Assembly: GCA_017502965.1 (NCBI GenBank)
Contig: JAFVTZ010000016.1
Coordinates: 1-8,423 of the forward strand
Reading direction: 5' to 3'
Length of the DNA stretch: 8,423 bases
Origin: Clostridia bacterium
GTDB lineage: Bacteria > Bacillota > Clostridia > Oscillospirales > Acutalibacteraceae
Shown here: piece after piece, positions 1 through 6,000 of the stretch
Position numbering within the stretch: the first letter of the stretch is position 1
How the letters are laid out: the number at the start of each line of letters is the position of its first letter
Notes under the pieces: generated by a model
The model's input: the letters and a program-made list of their open reading frames with translations, nothing else
Told to the model about the DNA's origin: nothing
Databases searched by the model: none
Translations under genes and position numbers: made by a program

Positions 1-1952
1 ACGCGGACAACCTCGCCGTACTTTTCGCCGAACAAAGCCATAGCGCCAAGCTTTTTAGCCTCGGCAATAGGCATTTCGTTATTATCAACCGCAATTCCGT
101 TTAAAATTGCAGTATTTACAAACATTTCAACCTTTGAAAGTTCTTCAGCAGAAAGACCTGAGAAATGGGTAAAGTCAAAACGGACAGCCTTTTCGTTAAC
201 AAGTTGTCCCGCCTGCTCAACATGAGTTCCGAGCACTGCGCGAAGACCTGCCTGCAAAAGGTGAGCGGCAGTATGGTTGCGGCGAATAGCGTTTCTGCGC
301 TCTGCATCAATAGCAACCTCAACCTTGTCACCTACAGACAAAGAACCTGCATTCACTTTACCGCTATGGGTAAATATACCGTCAACAGTTTTCTTGGTAT
401 CCAAAACCGCAAAAACATTATCGCCGCTTTTAATAACACCTGTGTCTCCAACCTGACCGCCGCTTTCAGCATAGCAGACAGATTTATCGAGAACTATTAT
501 AGCGCTTGCATTCTGAGATACAGTTCCTACGTGTTCACCCTCGCTTACGATATCGAGTACGGTTGCAGTACAGGTATTCTCACCGTAACCCAAAAATTCG
601 GTTGCAGGAATATTTTCAAAAGCAATACCGTCACTCTTCCAACTTTCACCGTCGGACGCTTTACGTGCATTTCTCGCTTTCTCACGCTGCTCATTCATAC
701 ACTCTCTGAACTTTTCTTCATCAAGTGTCATACCTTTTTCAGCCAGAATATCCTTTGTTAAGTCTACGGGGAAACCGTAAGTATCATAAAGTTTGAAAGC
801 ATCTTCGCCTGATAGCATACCGCCATTCTGTGTCAGAGTTTCGAGCATAGACAAACCTTGATCAATAGTTTTATTGAAACTTGCTTCCTCGTTGGTGATA
901 ACCTTGGTAATAAGTTCTTTCTTCTCTATCAGTTCAGGGTATCCCGATTTATTTTCGTTTATTACAGCATCGCAAAGTTCCATAAAGAAAGGACGGTTAA
1001 TGCCTATAAGTTTTCCGTGGCGGACAGCCCTTCTGATAATACGGCGAAGTACATATCCTCTGCCTTCGTTAGAAGGGATAATACCGTCGCTTATCATAAA
1101 TGTAGCCGCTCTTGCGTGGTCGGTTATAGCGCGGATAGAAATATCGGTATTAGTATCCTTGCCGTACTCCTTGCCTGAAATTGCGCATACTTTATCGAGA
1201 ATATTACGAATGGTGTCAACCTCAAACATATTGTCAACCCCCTGCATAATGCAGGCAAGTCTTTCAAGACCCATACCGGTATCAATATTTTTATGTTCGA
1301 GTTCGGTATAAGTACCGTCACCCATATTATTGAACTGCGAGAAAACATTGTTCCAGATTTCCATATATCTGTCACAGTCACAACCGGGTTTGCAGTCAGG
1401 TGAACCGCAACCGTATTTTTCGCCGCGGTCAAAATAAATCTCACTGCAAGGGCCGCAGGGGCCTGTTCCGTGCTCCCAGAAATTATCCGCTTTTCCAAGG
1501 CGTACTATATGCTCCTCGGGTACGCCTATAACATCGCGCCAGAGGGCATAAGCCTCATCATCCTCTTCATAAACAGAGGGCCAAAGAAGATTTTCAGGTA
1601 TTTCAAGAGTTTCGGTCAAAAACTCCCAAGCCCACGGAATTGCCTCGTTTTTGAAATAGTCGCCGAAAGAGAAGTTTCCGAGCATTTCAAAGAAAGTACC
1701 GTGACGGGCGGTTATACCTACGCGCTCAAGGTCAGGTGTACGGATACATTTCTGACAGGTTGTAACACGGTTACGGGGAGGGGTTACCTCACCTGTGAAA
1801 TATTTTTTCATAGGCGCCATACCTGAATTTATGAGTAAAAGCGACTTATCGCCCTGAGGCACAAGAGAAAAACTTCCAAGACGCAAGTGACCTTTTGACT
1901 CAAAAAAAGCCAGATATTTTTCGCGCAAATCGTTAAGAGAAGTCCATTTCAT
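1..1952 (-). CDS. alaS: Alanyl-tRNA synthetase, N-terminal 650 codons (3' end cut by window)
   Basis: Cytoplasmic class IIc synthetase that activates alanine with ATP, charges tRNA-Ala and hydrolyses mischarged Ser/Gly-tRNA-Ala. The reading frame is open from the ATG at 1952-1950 to the left edge. The protein begins MKWTSLNDLREKYLAFF. The aminoacylation core shows the motif 2 region RHGTFFEMLGNFSF from R83, and motif 3 GMGLER at 226-231. The tRNA-recognition helix GRGYVLRRIIRRA starts at G297. A Cys-rich insertion has C182, C187, C191 and C193, a pattern I associate with clostridial enzymes. The editing domain carries the zinc motif HTAAH (H560, H564); the matching CxxxH ligands and the C-terminal DHHA1/oligomerisation domain fall outside the window. 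Bacterial AlaRS is usually about 870-880 residues, so roughly a quarter is missing, by the window edge and not by mutation. The start is supported by TAAGGATG at 1967-1960, 9 nt upstream. It has its own promoter and is separated from cysK by a terminator. Confidence 0.98.
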   Translation of the reverse strand, partial: MKWTSLNDLREKYLAFFESKGHLRLGSFSLVPQGDKSLLLINSGMAPMKKYFTGEVTPPRNRVTTCQKCIRTPDLERVGITARHGTFFEMLGNFSFGDYFKNEAIPWAWEFLTETLEIPENLLWPSVYEEDDEAYALWRDVIGVPEEHIVRLGKADNFWEHGTGPCGPCSEIYFDRGEKYGCGSPDCKPGCDCDRYMEIWNNVFSQFNNMGDGTYTELEHKNIDTGMGLERLACIMQGVDNMFEVDTIRNILDKVCAISGKEYGKDTNTDISIRAITDHARAATFMISDGIIPSNEGRGYVLRRIIRRAVRHGKLIGINRPFFMELCDAVINENKSGYPELIEKKELITKVITNEEASFNKTIDQGLSMLETLTQNGGMLSGEDAFKLYDTYGFPVDLTKDILAEKGMTLDEEKFRECMNEQREKARNARKASDGESWKSDGIAFENIPATEFLGYGENTCTATVLDIVSEGEHVGTVSQNASAIIVLDKSVCYAESGGQVGDTGVIKSGDNVFAVLDTKKTVDGIFTHSGKVNAGSLSVGDKVEVAIDAERRNAIRRNHTAAHLLQAGLRAVLGTHVEQAGQLVNEKAVRFDFTHFSGLSAEELSKVEMFVNTAILNGIAVDNNEMPIAEAKKLGAMALFGEKYGEVVR

Positions 1953-1959
1953 ATTGATA

Positions 1960-1967
1960 CATCCTTA
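1960..1967 (-). promoter_or_regulatory. Ribosome binding site of alaS
   Basis: Minus-strand TAAGGATG, with AGGA at 1965-1962 and 9 nt to the ATG at 1952. This matches the anti-Shine-Dalgarno core and fixes the alaS start. Confidence 0.85.
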
Positions 1968-1987
1968 AAGCAAATTTTAACTCATAT

Positions 1988-2016
1988 ATTATATAACCAA
2001 ATATTATATTTGTCAA
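1988..2016 (-). promoter_or_regulatory. Perfect-consensus sigma-A promoter of alaS
   Basis: On the minus strand TTGACA (2016-2011) is followed after exactly 17 bp by TATAAT (1993-1988). Both hexamers and the spacing match the housekeeping sigma consensus exactly. An A7 tract at 2037-2031 lies about 50-56 bp upstream of the expected transcript start and could act as an UP element. The expected start is near 1981, giving a leader of about 29 nt before the ATG. It lies directly after the cysK terminator, so alaS appears to be an independent and strongly transcribed unit. The transcript start is inferred, not seen. Confidence 0.92.
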
Positions 2017-2040
2017 TCAAAGGAAAATGATTTTTTTGCT

Positions 2041-2075
2041 GAAAAATATCCTGCCCCGAAAACGGAGCAGGATAT
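2041..2075 (-). terminator. Intrinsic terminator of cysK
   Basis: Reading the minus strand, a 13-bp stem ATATCCTGCTCCG / CGGGGCAGGATAT (2075-2046, one G-U wobble) closes a TTTT loop. It runs straight into a T-rich tract (ATTTTTC, 2047-2041). It begins 3 nt after the cysK stop codon. On the plus strand the stem is followed by ataattt and not by a T run, so it works for the minus strand. It separates cysK from alaS. Confidence 0.93.
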
Positions 2076-2078
2076 AAT

Positions 2079-3011
2079 TTAAAAGTCATAAAGATTGGTT
2101 GAAAGATATTTGTTTCCCGAATCAGGAAGAAGAACCACTATATTTTTGCCTGCGTTTTCTTTCCTTTTAGAAATCTCTATAGCCGCATAAAGCGCCGCTC
2201 CCGAAGAAATACCGACAAGGAATCCTTCATCTTTTCCCAAAAACCTTGCAGTATTTATCGCATTTTCATCCGAAACAGTTATAATTTCATCAATAATATC
2301 CCTGTTCAGCACTTCGGGTACAAAACCTGCGCCTATGCCCTGAATGGCGTGTTTACCGCTGATACCTTTTGACAAAACGGGTGAATTTTCGGGCTCAACC
2401 GCAACTATTTTTATATCGGGATTTTTGGATTTCAGATACTCCCCGACACCTGTAAGAGTTCCGCCTGTACCCACACCTGCAACAAATATATCAACTAAAC
2501 CGTCTGTATCTCGGTAAATTTCAGGGCCTGTTGTTTCAAAATGCGCTTTACTGTTTGCAGGGTTTACAAACTGACCCGCAATAAAACTGTCAGGTATTTC
2601 TTTTGCTAATTCTTCCGCCTTTTCAATAGCGCCGCTCATACCTTTTGCACCATCTGTCAGCACAAGTTCTGCGCCGTAAGCCAGCATCAGTTTTTTGCGC
2701 TCTTCGGACATGGTTTCGGGCATTACTATAACCGCTCTGTAGCCTCTGACAGCCGCAACCGCCGCAAGACCTATACCTGTATTTCCCGAAGTCGGTTCAA
2801 TTATAACAGAGCCTTGCTTTAAAATACCTTTTTCCTCAGCATCACAAATCATTGCAAGACCAACCCTGTCCTTGACACTGCCTGCAGGGTTAAAAAACTC
2901 AAGTTTCGCAATAATATTTGCTTTAACACCGTATTTTTGTTCAGTGGCCTTAAGTCTTAAAAGCGGCGTGGAGCCTATAAGATTTTCTATCGAATTATAA
3001 ATTTTTGACAC
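2079..3011 (-). CDS. cysK: Cysteine synthase A (O-acetylserine sulfhydrylase), PLP-dependent
   Basis: Cytoplasmic fold-type II PLP enzyme that makes L-cysteine and acetate from O-acetyl-L-serine and sulfide, the last step of cysteine synthesis. The full length is 310 residues, normal for CysK. Visible motifs are the PLP lysine in NPAGSVKDR (K47), the substrate loop PTSGNTG (73-79), the phosphate-binding glycine loop GVGTGGT (179-185), QGIGAGFVP (224-232), and GISSGAA (267-273) whose S270 sits where the pyridine nitrogen is bound. The C-terminus has PDSGNKYLST (296-305). No CBS or other regulatory domain is fused. The start is GTG at 3011-3009, preceded by GGAG (3023-3020) 8 nt upstream; an ATG at 3013-3011 overlaps it but is out of frame and reaches a stop within nine codons. 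The gene lies 36 nt after a large dockerin-protein gene and ends in a strong terminator. CysM or a cysteine synthase of other substrate specificity cannot be fully excluded from sequence alone. Confidence 0.95.
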   Translation of the reverse strand: MSKIYNSIENLIGSTPLLRLKATEQKYGVKANIIAKLEFFNPAGSVKDRVGLAMICDAEEKGILKQGSVIIEPTSGNTGIGLAAVAAVRGYRAVIVMPETMSEERKKLMLAYGAELVLTDGAKGMSGAIEKAEELAKEIPDSFIAGQFVNPANSKAHFETTGPEIYRDTDGLVDIFVAGVGTGGTLTGVGEYLKSKNPDIKIVAVEPENSPVLSKGISGKHAIQGIGAGFVPEVLNRDIIDEIITVSDENAINTARFLGKDEGFLVGISSGAALYAAIEISKRKENAGKNIVVLLPDSGNKYLSTNLYDF

Positions 3012-3019
3012 ATTAACAA

Positions 3020-3023
3020 CTCC
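3020..3023 (-). promoter_or_regulatory. Ribosome binding site deciding the GTG start of cysK
   Basis: Minus-strand GGAG, 8 nt before the GTG at 3011. The in-frame codons upstream (GTT, GTT, AAT) offer no better start, and the overlapping ATG (3013-3011) is in another frame. The conserved CysK N-terminus follows the GTG directly. Confidence 0.75.
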
Positions 3024-3047
3024 AGATATCCAAATCGGCAGGTTTGC

Positions 3048-6000
3048 CTAAAGCCGTTTTCTGAGAACAGCGAGGTCGGAAGAATCTATTTTTCCGTTAA
3101 GGTTCATGTCCCCATTGGTTTTATTTGCTGCGTTCTTAGTTCCTGCAGCAGCCTTTTTCATTGCAACAAGATCTCTTACATCTATACTTCCGTCACCGTT
3201 AATATCTCCTGAATCGACCAGTATATCCATCATTCCGACATTATTCTCTATCATTATATTTGAAATATATCCGTTTTCATCGGCATAAACATTTATACCG
3301 AATTCAAAATATCCTTTTCCAGTACTTCCTACTCCGTAGAAATAGTTATAACCTTCTGCATACTCTCTGTACCAAGTGTAAATGCTGGTTATCTTATATT
3401 CTTCACCGTCTATATTAAATACAGTGCCGACACCGTTAAGGGTTATATCGGAAACATTTATCTGAGGCAGTTCACTATCAATATATGTAATTTTGTCAAA
3501 TGTTGCAGTAACACCCATATAAGAAATCAAATAGGCATCTCTGTAACCATAATTGTTGATAGTTAACTTTTCATTGCTGAAAGAGACGATATATCCTTCT
3601 TGAGCGAAATAACTGTTTTCTTCTGTAACGGTTACTATTTCTGATGTGCCGTCTGTATAGGTGATTTTTATCTGCATACCGTAAAAATCGGGTAACAGAT
3701 TTCCGTTTATCTCTGTGATATCGGGATCTTTTACTATTTCAACAGATGAAACATTGCTTTCCTTTATATTGATGCTTACCTCTGCGGTATGACCTAAATA
3801 ATTGAAAGTAAAAGTCGCATCCCCCGCTTTTTCGACAGGGCACTCCATAAAGTATCCTGCATAACCGTCCCAGTAATAACAGTCATAATCAATAATTGCG
3901 TCTTTGGCGGTAAAGGTTTTTTGTGTTCCGTTTTTGTAATATACAGTAAATGAAAATCCTTCGAGATCCTCAAGATATATATAATAGATGCCGTCAGGAC
4001 CTAAAGAACCGTATTCATAGTCACCAAACATTATATCAGCAGAAGGAGCGTTGTTGATTTCAATTTTTTCAACAGGGTTTTCAATAACCGTAACAGGAAC
4101 ATCAATGCTGTGTCCGAGATAAGTAAATGTGATATAGTTATCCGAACCTACAGACCAAGGCTCGTTTGAACTATAAGTGACAGATGCATCGTTAATATTA
4201 TCATTTACAGTTATAAAGTCTGTTCTGCCGTCGGTATATGTTATCTTGAATACAAGATCAACAATATTCTGATAATATTGATATTGGTAATATGAACCGT
4301 TCCAATATCCACCGATATTTTCAACGAATTCTTTAATATTGCCTGAATAAAGTTCAAACTTTGCAACAGGGTTTTCTAAAATGTTGAAACTGAAAGTTAC
4401 AGAAGCAGTACCTACTCTTATGGCAGAACCGCTGTAAACTCCGTCGGAGAAACTGCAATCGATAAATACTTCATAACCTGCTAAATCGCCTTGATTATAA
4501 TTCCAGTAAACGGAATTACCGTTTGAAAGGGTGGCTTTAAGGATAAGTCCCCAATATTCAAACTGTGTCTCACCTTCGTAATAGGTCATTTTATCAGGAT
4601 ACTGAACTATTTCAAGATTTGTAACAGCCGGTTTTGATTCGAGTATAACATCAACCGTACCCGAATAGTCAAGATACATATGTCTGAATTTAAAATAGTA
4701 AGTTTCGCCTTCAACAGCATTGAAAGAAAGTTGTAAGTCATAAGCGCCAACACTATTTATAGGCGTCCAATTACTGTCATATATTTGTACATGTACAGAC
4801 TGATCAGCCCTGAATTTCAAAATATAAGTTCCGGAACTTTCAGCAACATATTGGTAACAACTTATTTCATAGTTCTCTTTAATTGGAAGGGTTTGCTGTA
4901 TATTTAATGAGAGAGAGGGATAATCAATACACTTGATAAGTATATCATCCCAAACCTGCTCATTGTAATATGCCACAATATAAGCGTCTCCGGTTGAAAG
5001 TAATGTAACATAACCGTTTTGGTCAACTGTAGCAACAGTATCGTCAGTTGAATACCAAACAATTTTGGAGTTATCTATATGTGCAGGGAAATATCCGAGG
5101 CTTAACTGTATAGAATCTCCTTTATAACCTTTAACAGATTCCTCGCCGTTATTTATAATAAGAGATTCGGGTTCTTTTACTTCGGTTATAAACAAATCGT
5201 AAGAACCTGTCTTCTCAACGGATTGATAACCCGTTTCAATGATATATGTTACACCTTCGGTGAGTTCTACTAAGTCGCAGAAACTGTTGCCCTGATGCAG
5301 GGAAACAGTATTATTGTAATACTCGTTCCAAATATTGATAGTTGCGGTATCAAGCAGATTATGTGAGAAAAGGTCGTATTTACCTGTTTTAGGTGCAGTA
5401 AATGTAAGGCGTATTCTTTCACCGTTATCAGTAATGTTTATGTTCTGAGGACGGTCAAGATAAAGGGTATAAACAGGTTTTACAGTTACAGGCAGGGTAA
5501 CACTTGCGCCGCCTTTACTGCTGACACTAATAAAGGTTGAACCCCCGCTGACACCGATAACCTCAAAATAATTATCATCAGGTAAGGTTTTTACAGTTGC
5601 AATACTTTCGTCATTGGAGGTTATTGTGATATCCGATAACTCAGCAGTGAAAGGAGCAATATTGAAACGGATGCCTGATACCGAGTTTGCAAAAATATTG
5701 ACAGAATGAGTGTCTAATTGAATAGAGGTGGCAGGTGTAACAGGGACAACGGCAGGGTTTATTTCACCGTTTGCAATACTGTCATAGTAACCTACCGATA
5801 AAGTGTATGTAACTCCTGCTTCGAGTTCATAAGCGAGTTTGAAATTTTTGTTGTCGTCAAGACTTATGCACGATGAAAGCCAACCATCGTTGTTGTATAA
5901 ATTTGCATATGCGTTTAATTCTCCGCTTGAATAGAACACATATTTTCCGCTAACAGAAGGTGTAAATATCACATCGACAGAAGTGGAAGAATTTGGAATA

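Noticed and set aside
165..761. Plus-strand open frame of 198 codons
   Set aside because: It lies wholly antisense to alaS, whose conserved editing-domain residues are encoded on the other strand; its translation is Ser/Cys/Thr-rich and resembles no family.
1124..1498. Minus-strand open frame of 124 codons
   Set aside because: It overlaps the alaS catalytic core in another frame; the alaS frame contains motif 3 and the Cys-rich insertion in this same interval.
1953..2078. Riboswitch or small RNA in the largest intergenic gap
   Set aside because: The 126 nt are accounted for by the cysK terminator, the alaS promoter and a leader of about 29 nt; no T-box or other conserved element could be seen.
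3036..3047. Possible terminator after the dockerin gene (GGCA AACC TGCC on the minus strand)
   Set aside because: The stem is only 4 bp and no T run follows; too weak for an intrinsic terminator.
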